Of a stretch of 34,213 nucleotides of DNA, positions 1 to 15,406 are shown in pieces. Within the stretch, counting starts at the first letter, position 1. Each line of letters begins with the position of its first letter. The DNA comes from Campylobacteraceae bacterium (GTDB taxonomy: Bacteria > Campylobacterota > Campylobacteria > Campylobacterales > Arcobacteraceae): NCBI GenBank assembly GCA_013215915.1, contig JABSON010000006.1, positions 1 through 34,213 of the forward strand, read 5' to 3'. The translations under genes were made by a program, and so were the position numbers. The notes beneath the pieces were generated by a model. It did not search any database, was not told where the DNA came from, and was given only the letters and a program-made list of their open reading frames with translations.

Positions 1-27
1 AATAAATAGTGAAAATGAGATAATTAT

Positions 28-62
28 AATAAATGTAAAAAATTTATTGTATAATCAGAAAA
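28..62 (+). promoter_or_regulatory. Promoter candidate for the rluA-like gene
   Basis: A perfect TATAAT -10 box lies at 50-55, preceded by TTG and an A/T-rich stretch with T tracts, which is how sigma-70 promoters look in Campylobacterota (they often lack a clear -35 box). Transcription would start near 62, about 20 bases before the TTG start codon at 81. Confidence 0.5.
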
Positions 63-80
63 AATAATAAAGAAGATCTA

Positions 81-980
81 TTGCCCTATATATTAAAAGA
101 ATACCAAGTATTACAAAAATGTAAAATTGAAGATTTTTTAGTTCAAACAGTAAAACTAAAAGAAAAAGAAGCTATATCTTTATTAGCTAAAAGAAAAATA
201 TATGACCAAAATAATAAAGCACTTGGTAAAAAACAAGTTATATCTGATGGAAGTGTTAAAGTATATGTATTTGAAGCTATTACACAAGGTTTAAAACCTT
301 TATTTGACTCATTTCATTTTGCAATATTTGATAAACCCTCAGGTCTTAAAGTTCATCCTAGTTCAATAAACAATGAATATACTTTATTAGATGAAATACA
401 ATACCATTTTGGAAACAATGCCAACTTAGTGCATAGAATTGATGCCGAAACTTCTGGTTTAGTTTTAGTTTCAAAAAATCCCTATTCTGAAGTTATGTTA
501 AAAAATATGTTTGAAGAAAAACTATATTCAAAAAAGTATCTAGCTTTAGTTGAAAATGAAGTAAAAGAAGATTTAGAAATAAATGGAAGTATAAAAGCTT
601 CATCTGGTTTAATTAAAATAAAAATGAAAGTTGATGAAGAAGGAAAAACTTCATTAACAAAAATAAAGCCTCTTTATTATGATAAAAAAACTAATCAAAC
701 TTTAGTTCAAGCTATTCCAATCACAGGAAGACAGCATCAAATTAGAGTTCACTTAGATTCAATAGGACATAGGATAATAGGTGATCCTATATACGGTATT
801 AAAGAAGAAGATTGTAATAATATTTTAAATAGAAAAATAACACTTGAAAAAAGAATAAAAATAACAGGACAGAATAGATTAATGTTACAAGCTAATTATT
901 TAGAATTCACATTTGCAGGAATTTTATACAAATTCACTTCAAAACAAAAACTTATAAAAGGGAATACAAATGAAAATTAG
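81..980 (+). CDS. RluA-family RNA pseudouridine synthase
   Basis: Enzyme expected to isomerise specific uridines of rRNA or tRNA to pseudouridine in the cytoplasm. Seen: 299 residues with the RluA catalytic motif HRIDAETSGLVL at 118-129, where Asp121 is the expected nucleophile. The preceding FDKPSGLKVHP (83-93) and the late block GRQHQIRVHLDSIGHRIIGDP (from 216) are also typical of the family. The first 60 or so residues are lysine-rich and may act as a small RNA-binding region. The start is TTG at 81 with an AAGAAG purine run just upstream; the first in-frame ATG is far inside the catalytic domain. The 3' end overlaps the next gene by 11 bases, so the two are probably co-translated. Which uridine is modified, and whether this matches RluA, RluC or RluD, cannot be told from the sequence. 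Confidence 0.88.
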   Translation: MPYILKEYQVLQKCKIEDFLVQTVKLKEKEAISLLAKRKIYDQNNKALGKKQVISDGSVKVYVFEAITQGLKPLFDSFHFAIFDKPSGLKVHPSSINNEYTLLDEIQYHFGNNANLVHRIDAETSGLVLVSKNPYSEVMLKNMFEEKLYSKKYLALVENEVKEDLEINGSIKASSGLIKIKMKVDEEGKTSLTKIKPLYYDKKTNQTLVQAIPITGRQHQIRVHLDSIGHRIIGDPIYGIKEEDCNNILNRKITLEKRIKITGQNRLMLQANYLEFTFAGILYKFTSKQKLIKGNTNEN

Positions 981-1941
981 ATTTGCAACATATAACTTAT
1001 TTCAATTTGTACAACCTCCTTATTCTTGGTATACAAAAAAAGATAAATTCTCTGCTTTTAAGTGGATAGAAAAATTAGAGTGGGTAAAAAATCAAATCAT
1101 TGCTTTAGATGCTGATATTATAGTTTTTCAAGAAGTTTTTTCAAAAGATGTTTTAGAAAACTTATGTAAAGAATTAGGATATGAATATTTCCTAACAGTA
1201 GATGATGCAAAACTTAAAGATGAAAACTCAAGAGTATATACTTCTATGACAGTAGCTTTAGCATCTAGATTTCCAATTAGTAAAGTTCATAAAATTAAAA
1301 AAGATAAAAGTTTTACTTTTTCAAGAATACCAATAAAAGCTCAAATAAAACTTCCTAATAATCAAGAGATTTTAGTATATGCTGCACATTTAAAATCAAA
1401 TAGAACAAATGAGTTTGAATATTTATTTAAAAAAGATGATACATTTGAATATAAAAAAGAATTAACAGATAAAGCTTTAAAGCAAGGTTTCTCAAACTCA
1501 TTAAAATTAAGACTACAAGAAGCATCATCATTATTTTCTGATGTAAAAGAATCTTTAGACCTTCCTATTGTTTTAATGTGTGATTTAAATGATAAAGAGT
1601 TCTCTATGACAATTGATGCCTTATCTAATAAAGCTTATCATAAAAATAGAAAAAATTCTTCTTATATTTTATATGATGCATATTATTTATTTGATCAAAT
1701 TATTGATAATCCTCATCCTGAACAAAAAGAAATAAAAAGAACAGCAACTTCTTATTATCAAGGACATGGAAATATTTTAGATTATATATTCATTTCAAAA
1801 CATTTTAATAAAAATAATAAAAATGCAATAGCCGAAATATCTTCATATGAAGTTCATGATAAACATTTACAAGATAATCAAAATGGTGACATAGTAAAAA
1901 GTGATCATGCTCAAGTTGTTTGTGAGTTAGAGTTTAAGTAA
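970..1941 (+). CDS. Endonuclease/exonuclease/phosphatase-fold protein
   Basis: Metal-dependent phosphodiesterase or phosphatase of the EEP (DNase I-like) superfamily; the substrate is unknown. The 323 residues carry all family landmarks in order: Asn9 in ATYNLF, Glu55 in IVFQEVF, His140 in AAHLKSN, Asp205/Asn207 in MCDLNDKE, Asp271 in ILDYIF and the terminal Asp312-His313 in KSDHAQVV. The catalytic set therefore looks complete. There is no signal peptide or membrane segment, so it should be cytoplasmic. The start ATG lies inside the 3' end of the pseudouridine synthase gene behind a AAAAGGG run, which suggests translational coupling. A bidirectional terminator follows the stop. It could be a nuclease or a sugar/lipid phosphatase; the family fold alone does not separate these. 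Confidence 0.82.
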   Translation: MKIRFATYNLFQFVQPPYSWYTKKDKFSAFKWIEKLEWVKNQIIALDADIIVFQEVFSKDVLENLCKELGYEYFLTVDDAKLKDENSRVYTSMTVALASRFPISKVHKIKKDKSFTFSRIPIKAQIKLPNNQEILVYAAHLKSNRTNEFEYLFKKDDTFEYKKELTDKALKQGFSNSLKLRLQEASSLFSDVKESLDLPIVLMCDLNDKEFSMTIDALSNKAYHKNRKNSSYILYDAYYLFDQIIDNPHPEQKEIKRTATSYYQGHGNILDYIFISKHFNKNNKNAIAEISSYEVHDKHLQDNQNGDIVKSDHAQVVCELEFK

Positions 1942-1944
1942 GTT

Positions 1945-1988
1945 AAAAAAAAGACAAATAACACTTTATAGTGATATTTGTCTTTTTA
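1945..1988. terminator. Bidirectional rho-independent terminator
   Basis: A-rich run, then an inverted repeat (arms 1952-1965 and 1970-1983, one A/A mismatch, short TTAT loop), then TTTTT. It sits between the convergent EEP-fold gene and the ywbE-like gene and has an A run on one side and a T run on the other, so it can serve both strands. Confidence 0.8.
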
Positions 1989-2008
1989 GTTTAGATTTTA
2001 TAAATTTG

Positions 2009-2206
2009 TTAAAGAATTTCTTGAACTCTTCCAACATCTCCAGATACTAGTCTAACTTTAATTCCGTGAGGATGAGAAGGGCTTGATGTTAAAATATCTT
2101 TAACTATGCCTTGCGTACGTTTACCGCTTCTTTGATCTTTTTTAAGAACAATACTAACTTTAAGTCCGCTTCTAATATCTTCTCTATCTTTTGGATCTAA
2201 AATCAT
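2009..2206 (-). CDS. YwbE-family protein
   Basis: Small basic protein of 65 residues of the YwbE family (a domain of unknown function named after a Bacillus protein). The recognisable pattern is an N-terminal RSGLKVSIVLKKDQRSGK stretch followed by TQGIVKDILT and SHPHGIKVRLVSGDVGRVQEI, which reads like a small beta-barrel with a KOW-like turn. The biochemical role is not known. Its ATG follows the stop codon of the upstream 158-residue gene with no gap, so the two are almost certainly translated from one message. The 3' end runs into the bidirectional terminator at 1945-1988. Confidence 0.75.
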   Translation of the reverse strand: MILDPKDREDIRSGLKVSIVLKKDQRSGKRTQGIVKDILTSSPSHPHGIKVRLVSGDVGRVQEIL

Positions 2207-2683
2207 TTATTTACCTATTAAAACTGTTTTTACAAAATCAATATTATAGAAGAATATTGTTTTAAACATTAAAGAGAATTTAGTTTTTTTAGCAGTTGTA
2301 GTATCTAAAATATCTAAAGTAAATTCTTCACCCTCTTTTGGATAAACAGTAACAGTAACAGAGTTTAATGCTCTCATCATGTTCATAGTTTTTTTATAAT
2401 CTTTAGTTGGAATACCTTTTAAAATATCTCCTGATCGCTCTTCGTTTCTCATAGCTTCATAAACAATGTCTAAAGTCTCTTTATAAATAGCTTTAGTCCA
2501 AGATATTTTACCTTTAGAGTAATGAAAAATAGCAGTTTTGTTTAATAATGCTTTAGGTTTTTCTTCTCTTACATCTTCAATCATTTGAAGAAAAAAATTA
2601 ACACCACCTAAAAAGTTAGAAACTTCGTTAAGTTCTGCATATATTTTCTTTTTTGATTCTTCATCTAATGTATTGTAATTCAT
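2207..2683 (-). CDS. Unrecognised 158-residue protein
   Basis: I do not recognise this protein. It is 158 residues, rich in Lys, Asn and Glu, without a signal peptide or convincing membrane helix. The N-terminal half (about 1-100) looks mainly alpha-helical. The C-terminal third (SVTVTVYPKEGEEFTLDIL followed by KKTKFSLMFKTIFFYNIDF) looks like beta strands, with a hydrophobic FFYNIDFVKTVLIG end. The reading frame is well supported: AAGG lies 6 bases before the ATG, a TATAAT box lies at 2711-2716, and the stop abuts the ywbE-like ATG. Its codon use is like its neighbours, so there is no sign of recent transfer. The two-gene unit suggests a function shared with the YwbE-like protein. Confidence 0.7.
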   Translation of the reverse strand: MNYNTLDEESKKKIYAELNEVSNFLGGVNFFLQMIEDVREEKPKALLNKTAIFHYSKGKISWTKAIYKETLDIVYEAMRNEERSGDILKGIPTKDYKKTMNMMRALNSVTVTVYPKEGEEFTLDILDTTTAKKTKFSLMFKTIFFYNIDFVKTVLIGK

Positions 2684-2710
2684 TTTATGCCTTATATTTA
2701 TCTTTTTGCA

Positions 2711-2716
2711 ATTATA
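2711..2716 (-). promoter_or_regulatory. -10 box for the 158-residue gene
   Basis: Perfect TATAAT on the minus strand (ATTATA on plus), about 28 bases upstream of the ATG at 2683. It falls in the short gap after the LysE-type gene, so the 158-residue/ywbE pair probably has its own promoter. Confidence 0.45.
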
Positions 2717-2731
2717 TCTAAATTATAGTAA

Positions 2732-3355
2732 TTAAACATCAAATCCTAATTTAATAGCAAAGCCTATAAATAATCCTCCAACTAAGTTTTTTATCAGTTT
2801 TTTAATTTTATTTGTAATATTAAAATTCTTTGAAATATTTAAAGCCACATATGAAATCAGAATATTAATAATTATACTAACAAGAATGAAACTAAGTCCT
2901 AAAATTGATAAAGCAAAACTAGCTTCACTAGATGAAGTATTAATAAATTGAGGTAAAAAGGCTAAAAAGAAAATCATTACTTTTGGGTTTAACACATTTA
3001 TAAAAATACCTTTATAATAAATTTTCATTAAAGACTTATCAATTTTTTTAGAACTTGTCCTATTATCATTTTTTGAAAATAATAAAGATAGGCCTAAATA
3101 AACCAAATATAAAAGTCCTAAGAATTTAATAATATTAAAAATATATACAGATGACATTAATATAGCACTTAATCCTATAATGGATATAAACATATGAATT
3201 AAACAACCAGTATTAATTCCAAGAATAGCTACAATACTAGCTTTAAATCCTTTTTGGAAAGCTGAGGATAATATATATAAAACATCAACCCCAGGAGTTA
3301 AATTAAGTAATATACCAGATATTATAAATAAGTAATAATCATTAATTGCAGACAT
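2732..3355 (-). CDS. LysE/RhtB-family amino-acid exporter
   Basis: Inner-membrane transporter of the LysE superfamily, expected to export amino acids or related small molecules using the proton gradient. The 207 residues form about six hydrophobic segments. Family signatures are present: LNLTPGVDVLYILS at about 17-30 (the TPG-D motif), GINTGCLIH near 46-54, and NPKVMIFFLAFLPQF in the middle, the classic NPK...FF...PQF signature. The substrate cannot be predicted from sequence. The start ATG shares its A with the stop codon of the upstream N-acetyltransferase gene (TAATG), so expression of the two is coupled. This invites the guess that the pair acetylates and exports a compound, but that is inference only. 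Confidence 0.85.
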   Translation of the reverse strand: MSAINDYYLFIISGILLNLTPGVDVLYILSSAFQKGFKASIVAILGINTGCLIHMFISIIGLSAILMSSVYIFNIIKFLGLLYLVYLGLSLLFSKNDNRTSSKKIDKSLMKIYYKGIFINVLNPKVMIFFLAFLPQFINTSSSEASFALSILGLSFILVSIIINILISYVALNISKNFNITNKIKKLIKNLVGGLFIGFAIKLGFDV

Positions 3356-4134
3356 TAAATAGCATTTACATTATCAAATGCGAATTCAATATCAAAATAA
3401 TCTCTTAGAATTTCATTTCTATTTTCATCTGTAACTTGCCATTTTCTTTTTAGTTCATTTGTATTAATCGAAAAAATATTTTTGTATAAAGTTACCCTAC
3501 CTTCATCTTTAGCTTTTGTAACTAAGATAATTACTTCAGAAGGTTTTTCTTTTGTTTTAGGATTTGATAATATATTTTCAAAATCTTTAAATGTTTTTTT
3601 ATCTTCATTAAAAGAATATGACTCAATATAATTATTATTTTTAGTCTTTTTTAATAAAACATACTCAGTATCTATTTTTACAATTTTAAATAATATATTC
3701 TCAAATTCTGAAATATATTTACTATCATTAATATTTAAAGCTTCTCTCGTATTTTCAGCAAAACCAATATCAACTAAGTATTTGAATGTATCAAGATGTA
3801 CAATTAAAGCTAAGTGAGGATAGTCAGCACCTATATATTTAAGGTCTTTTACTTTTGTAAAAATCATATCTACTTTAAATCCTAAAGTTGAAAGTAAATA
3901 AGCAAATAAAGAATTTGTTTCATAACAAATACCACCTCTGTTGTTATTTACTATTTTTTCATAAATTTTAAGTATGTTAAATTGATTTATTTTTTTATGT
4001 GAAAAATCTAAGTTTTCATAAGGTATATATTCTAAAAATGATTTCATTAATAAATTAAGTGTATTTAAGTTTGTCGGGTAGTTTTTTATATTTGGATCTA
4101 AATTAATTCTTTTAAGTATGTTTTTAATGTTCAT
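3355..4134 (-). CDS. Arylamine N-acetyltransferase (NAT family)
   Basis: Acetyl-CoA-dependent acyl transfer to arylamines or hydroxylamines by a cysteine-protease-like triad. The 259 residues are close to the normal family length. The triad can be placed: Cys70 in NRGGICYETNSLF, His107 in DYPHLALIV and Asp122 in LVDIGFAENTR. The N-terminal YIPYENLDFSHKKI block is also typical. The C-terminal region (about 190-259) is Lys/Asn-rich and less conserved, as expected for the lid domain. AAAGGA precedes the ATG. The natural substrate is unknown; in other bacteria such enzymes serve in xenobiotic handling or in polyketide release. The gene is coupled by a one-base overlap to a LysE-type exporter. Confidence 0.87.
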   Translation of the reverse strand: MNIKNILKRINLDPNIKNYPTNLNTLNLLMKSFLEYIPYENLDFSHKKINQFNILKIYEKIVNNNRGGICYETNSLFAYLLSTLGFKVDMIFTKVKDLKYIGADYPHLALIVHLDTFKYLVDIGFAENTREALNINDSKYISEFENILFKIVKIDTEYVLLKKTKNNNYIESYSFNEDKKTFKDFENILSNPKTKEKPSEVIILVTKAKDEGRVTLYKNIFSINTNELKRKWQVTDENRNEILRDYFDIEFAFDNVNAI

Positions 4135-4202
4135 AATAATCCTTTGACTCTATATATTAAAGTATAAAATAATAAATATATAAAAGGTATTAAATATAAA
4201 AG

Positions 4203-4241
4203 TAAAAAAGGAATTAAAAAGAGATTATCTCTTTTTAATTT
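4203..4241 (-). terminator. Terminator after the yciI-like gene
   Basis: Thirteen-base-pair perfect stem (arms 4212-4224 and 4228-4240, loop TTA) beginning right at the yciI-like stop codon, followed on the minus strand by CC and a run of six T at 4204-4209. Confidence 0.8.
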
Positions 4242-4527
4242 AGTCTTTTGGAAGAATCTTCAATTCAACAATTTGAATTTCATCCATATTCCATACATTA
4301 TTAGTAACATAAGGCTCATTATCTAACCACTCATTCATTTCATCATCACTTGAGAAATCAACAAATAAAGTAGATCCAACCATTATATCTTCTTCAATTA
4401 AAGCTCCTGCAGTAATAATTTTACCCTCAGCCATTAATTTTTTTGCACCTTTTACATGAGCATCTCTTGATTCCATTCTTTTATCAAGTGAATCTACATT
4501 ATCATATGCGATTATTAAATATTGCAT
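4240..4527 (-). CDS. YciI-family protein
   Basis: Small cytoplasmic protein of 95 residues with the YciI fold (a ferredoxin-like alpha/beta dimer related to muconolactone isomerase). Seen: the N-terminal strand MQYLIIAYD, the RDAHVKGAKKL helix containing the conserved His24, GKIITAGALI, and the GSTLFVDF...WLDNEPY segment. The precise reaction of most family members is unknown; some have been proposed to be dehydratases or isomerases. It stands alone, with its own TATAAT box at 4553-4558 and a terminator starting at the stop codon. AAGGA lies before the ATG. Confidence 0.85.
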   Translation of the reverse strand: MQYLIIAYDNVDSLDKRMESRDAHVKGAKKLMAEGKIITAGALIEEDIMVGSTLFVDFSSDDEMNEWLDNEPYVTNNVWNMDEIQIVELKILPKD

Positions 4528-4552
4528 TTTAATCCTTTTAGCTATTTATAAT

Positions 4553-4558
4553 ATTATA
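4553..4558 (-). promoter_or_regulatory. -10 box for the yciI-like gene
   Basis: Perfect TATAAT on the minus strand in the 38-base gap between the EAL gene stop and the yciI-like ATG, with a T-rich stretch upstream. Transcription would start near 4546, about 19 bases before the ATG. Confidence 0.5.
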
Positions 4559-4565
4559 CTAAAAG

Positions 4566-5273
4566 CTATATAATTACAGCTTGATTTTTAAAATAATATC
4601 CTTGTATAAAATCAGCATTCATTTTTTTACATAAGTCATAATCTTCTTTTGTTTCTACACCTTCAATAATTGAAAATTGACCATTTAAATTAATAGTTTT
4701 TAATAAACCTTCAAAATAAGGAATATAGTTTTTATTATCATCTATCATTCTTAAAAATGATTTATCTATTTTAATATATTTTGATTGACTCATAATATAA
4801 AATGAAAACATTGATCCCTCTTGTGCAAAATCATCTAAAGCAAAATCAATATTTAACTTTTGTAGCCAAGAAGCAAAATTCCTCATAACTACAGCACTTT
4901 TTTCATCATCACTACCATTTTCAGTTATTTCAATAACAATTTGACTTCGGTATTTTAATAAAAATTCAGCCCAATATTTCTCTTGTTCAGGTGTGTATAC
5001 GATATCAGCATCAAAGTTTAAAAATAGTTTACCTTTTAATATAAAACTATCAATTTGTCTTTTTTTATTAATTTTTTCTAAATTAAAAAACAATTCGTTA
5101 GAAGAGTGTAACTCTCTAAATATTTCTTCTGTTGATATAAGGTTTTCATTAATATCGAATTTACTCAAAGCTTCATATCCAAAAATATCTAAAGTTTTTG
5201 TATGAAAAATTGGTTCATATTTTGTATAGTACTTAGCATTTAATATTAATTTTTTAAATTCAAATTTATTCAT
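4566..5273 (-). CDS. Stand-alone EAL-domain protein (putative c-di-GMP phosphodiesterase)
   Basis: Predicted cytoplasmic enzyme that would hydrolyse cyclic di-GMP. The chosen ATG at 5273 gives 235 residues that are nearly all EAL domain. Motifs in order: GYEALSKF (signature EAL; the usual Arg is Lys), LFLNFD (metal-binding Asn), VIEITENG (Glu), ALDDFAQ (double Asp of the DDFG-type loop, with Ala for Gly), KIDKSFLR (catalytic Lys), IEGVETKED (Glu) and IQGYYF. The catalytic residues therefore look intact, although loop 6 is not canonical. There is no sensor, receiver or GGDEF partner. The frame stays open upstream into the rpoC 3' end, but that stretch is low-complexity and there is no better start. 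No clear ribosome-binding site precedes the ATG. Two Fur-like repeats lie 32-108 bases upstream. Confidence 0.82.
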   Translation of the reverse strand: MNKFEFKKLILNAKYYTKYEPIFHTKTLDIFGYEALSKFDINENLISTEEIFRELHSSNELFFNLEKINKKRQIDSFILKGKLFLNFDADIVYTPEQEKYWAEFLLKYRSQIVIEITENGSDDEKSAVVMRNFASWLQKLNIDFALDDFAQEGSMFSFYIMSQSKYIKIDKSFLRMIDDNKNYIPYFEGLLKTINLNGQFSIIEGVETKEDYDLCKKMNADFIQGYYFKNQAVII

Positions 5274-5304
5274 AAAATATATTAGCTGATTTAAACTTAA
5301 ATAA

Positions 5305-5381
5305 TAATGATAATAAGTATTACAATATAAGTTATTTATAACAATTTTCTTGTATTTATTCAATAAAGTAATGATAATAAG
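5305..5381 (-). repeat. Direct repeat pair resembling Fur-box halves
   Basis: The 13-base sequence TAATGATAATAAG occurs at 5305-5317 and again at 5369-5381, 64 bases apart, in the gap between rpoC and the EAL gene. Each copy contains AATGATAAT, the core of the classical Fur box. They flank or overlap AT-rich promoter-like sequence for the EAL gene. Binding by Fur is inference; AT-rich composition makes chance matches easier. Confidence 0.35.
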
Positions 5382-5423
5382 CTTAATAAGAAATATTATT
5401 TTTACGTGAGTAGATTTTAGGCA

Positions 5424-5461
5424 TAAAAAAAGGGAATAAGATAAACTTATTCCCTTTTTAA
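5424..5461 (-). terminator. rpoC terminator (rho-independent)
   Basis: Perfect 9-bp GC-containing stem (5432-5440 with 5446-5454, loop ATAAA), extended by A and T runs on both sides. On the minus strand it is followed by seven T. It starts about 12 bases after the rpoC stop and should end the long ribosomal/RNA polymerase operon. Confidence 0.9.
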
Positions 5462-5472
5462 TATTTGTTTGC

Positions 5473-14283
<8,811 letters not shown>

Positions 14284-14310
14284 ATACAATTAAAAATTAT
14301 TTAAAAATAA

Positions 14311-14676
14311 TTATTTAACTTCTACTTTTGCACCAGCTTCTTCTAAAGCAGCTTTAGCAGCTTCAGCGTCTTCTTTTCCGATACCCTCTTTAATAACTGA
14401 AGGAATATTTTCTGCAGCAGCTTTAGCTTCTTTTAAACCTAAACCAGTTAATGCTCTAATTGCTTTAATAACATTAATTTTTTTAGCACCAGTTTCAACG
14501 ATAACTACGTCAAACTCAGTTTTTTCTTCTTCTGCTTCAGCAGAAGCTCCACCAGCTACAACAGTTGGTTGTGCAGATACTCCAAATTTTTCTTCAAACT
14601 CTTTAACTAATTCAGATAATTCTAATACTGATAAGTTAGAGATATATTCTAATACGTCTTCTCTAGAAATTGCCAT
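14311..14676 (-). CDS. rplL: 50S ribosomal protein L7/L12
   Basis: Stalk protein that binds as dimers to L10 and recruits translation GTPases such as EF-Tu and EF-G. The 121 residues are the usual length. An N-terminal dimerisation helix pair (about 1-35) is followed by the flexible Ala/Gly/Glu hinge ([13 protein letters not shown], about 39-51). The C-terminal factor-binding domain contains [21 protein letters not shown] and [17 protein letters not shown] precedes the ATG. It follows rplJ by 59 bases. A weak AT-only hairpin (14295-14312) overlaps the stop codon, and a strong processing-like structure separates it from rpoB, which would allow more L7/L12 than polymerase to be made. Confidence 0.97.
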   Translation of the reverse strand: MAISREDVLEYISNLSVLELSELVKEFEEKFGVSAQPTVVAGGASAEAEEEKTEFDVVIVETGAKKINVIKAIRALTGLGLKEAKAAAENIPSVIKEGIGKEDAEAAKAALEEAGAKVEVK

Positions 14677-14735
14677 TTAAGGTCCTTTAATTTTTTATAA
14701 TTTTTTTATAATTTATGTTCCAGTATAGTTAAAAA

Positions 14736-15224
14736 CTACGCTGCTTCTTCTTCTTTTTTCTTCATTAAGTTATCTAAACCAGTCACTAGACATCTAGCAG
14801 GTGCAGTCCAAACAGATAATAACATACCAAGAAGTTCATCTTTAGTAGCAAGTTTAGCGAATTGATTAACTTTTGCAAGATCAGCAATTTCGCCTTCAAT
14901 GATACCAGATTTGATTTCAAATTTGTCTTTCATAGTTGCAGCAAAAGTATCAGCTACTTTACAAGCAGTTACTTGATCTTCAGACCAGATGAAAAGATTA
15001 TTTCCAGAAAGTTCGATATCACCTAATTCAGCATTCTTTACAGCAATTGCAACTAATGAGTTTTTAGCAACTTGAACAGTAGCTCCAGCTTCTTTAGCTG
15101 CAACTCTTAATGATTCTAAATCTCTATGTGAAACTCCATTGTATCCACAAACTACTACAGCTTGAGATGCTTTGAATTGTCCAGATAAGAAATCAATTAT
15201 TTCAGATTTTTGTTGTTTATTCAT
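14736..15224 (-). CDS. rplJ: 50S ribosomal protein L10
   Basis: Base of the ribosomal stalk; it binds 23S rRNA beside L11 and carries L7/L12 dimers on its C-terminal helix. The start was set at the ATG at 15224 (protein begins MNKQQKSEII, 162 residues) because AGGGAG lies at the right distance. An in-frame ATG 33 bases further up would add residues outside the family alignment and lies within the leader. Seen: AVVVCGYNGVSHRDLESLR and VAKNSLVAIA in the globular domain, then a short C-terminal LDNLMKKKEEEAA helix. It is transcribed from a structured leader that resembles the autoregulatory L10 leader of other bacteria. Confidence 0.96.
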   Translation of the reverse strand: MNKQQKSEIIDFLSGQFKASQAVVVCGYNGVSHRDLESLRVAAKEAGATVQVAKNSLVAIAVKNAELGDIELSGNNLFIWSEDQVTACKVADTFAATMKDKFEIKSGIIEGEIADLAKVNQFAKLATKDELLGMLLSVWTAPARCLVTGLDNLMKKKEEEAA

Positions 15225-15255
15225 TTTATATTCTCCCTTCAAAACATGAGACTTC

Positions 15256-15294
15256 AAAAGGTTTTATAAAAGATGGAAGCATCTCTTACCTTTT
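15256..15294 (-). promoter_or_regulatory. L10-leader-like hairpin upstream of rplJ
   Basis: The rplJ 5' leader folds as an outer 7-bp stem (AAAAGGT at 15294-15288 with ACCTTTT at 15262-15256). An asymmetric internal loop and an inner 5-bp stem follow (AGATG with CATCT, loop CTTC). A helix with an asymmetric purine-rich internal loop just upstream of rplJ is the general form of the L10 leader that L10-L12 binds to repress its own synthesis. The match is by position and shape; no covariance test was done. Confidence 0.5.
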
Positions 15295-15326
15295 TTCTTC
15301 AGTTTTATATCAGTGCTTTGAAACAC

Positions 15327-15351
15327 TCAAAAATAAAGACTTTGTCTTTAC
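15327..15351 (-). terminator. Second terminator-like hairpin between rplA and rplJ
   Basis: Perfect 7-bp stem TAAAGAC/GTCTTTA (15334-15340 with 15344-15350, loop of 3) followed on the minus strand by TTTTT. It may be an attenuator in the rplJ leader or back up the hairpin at the rplA stop. Confidence 0.5.
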
Positions 15352-15370
15352 TATTGAATATTTGGTTTAA

Positions 15371-15406
15371 GTAACAAAAATTAAATAAGGGATTAACCCT
15401 TATTTA
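15371..15406 (-). terminator. Terminator/attenuator overlapping the rplA stop codon
   Basis: Perfect 10-bp stem with a GGG/CCC core (15382-15391 with 15397-15406, loop of 5) followed on the minus strand by ATTTTTG. The upstream arm contains the last lysine codon and the TAA stop of rplA, so a ribosome finishing rplA would cover it. It separates rplKA from rplJL-rpoBC. Confidence 0.7.

Noticed and set aside
15225-15257. Longer rplJ start
   Set aside because: The upstream ATG has no ribosome-binding site and would translate part of the leader; AGGGAG clearly serves the ATG at 15224.
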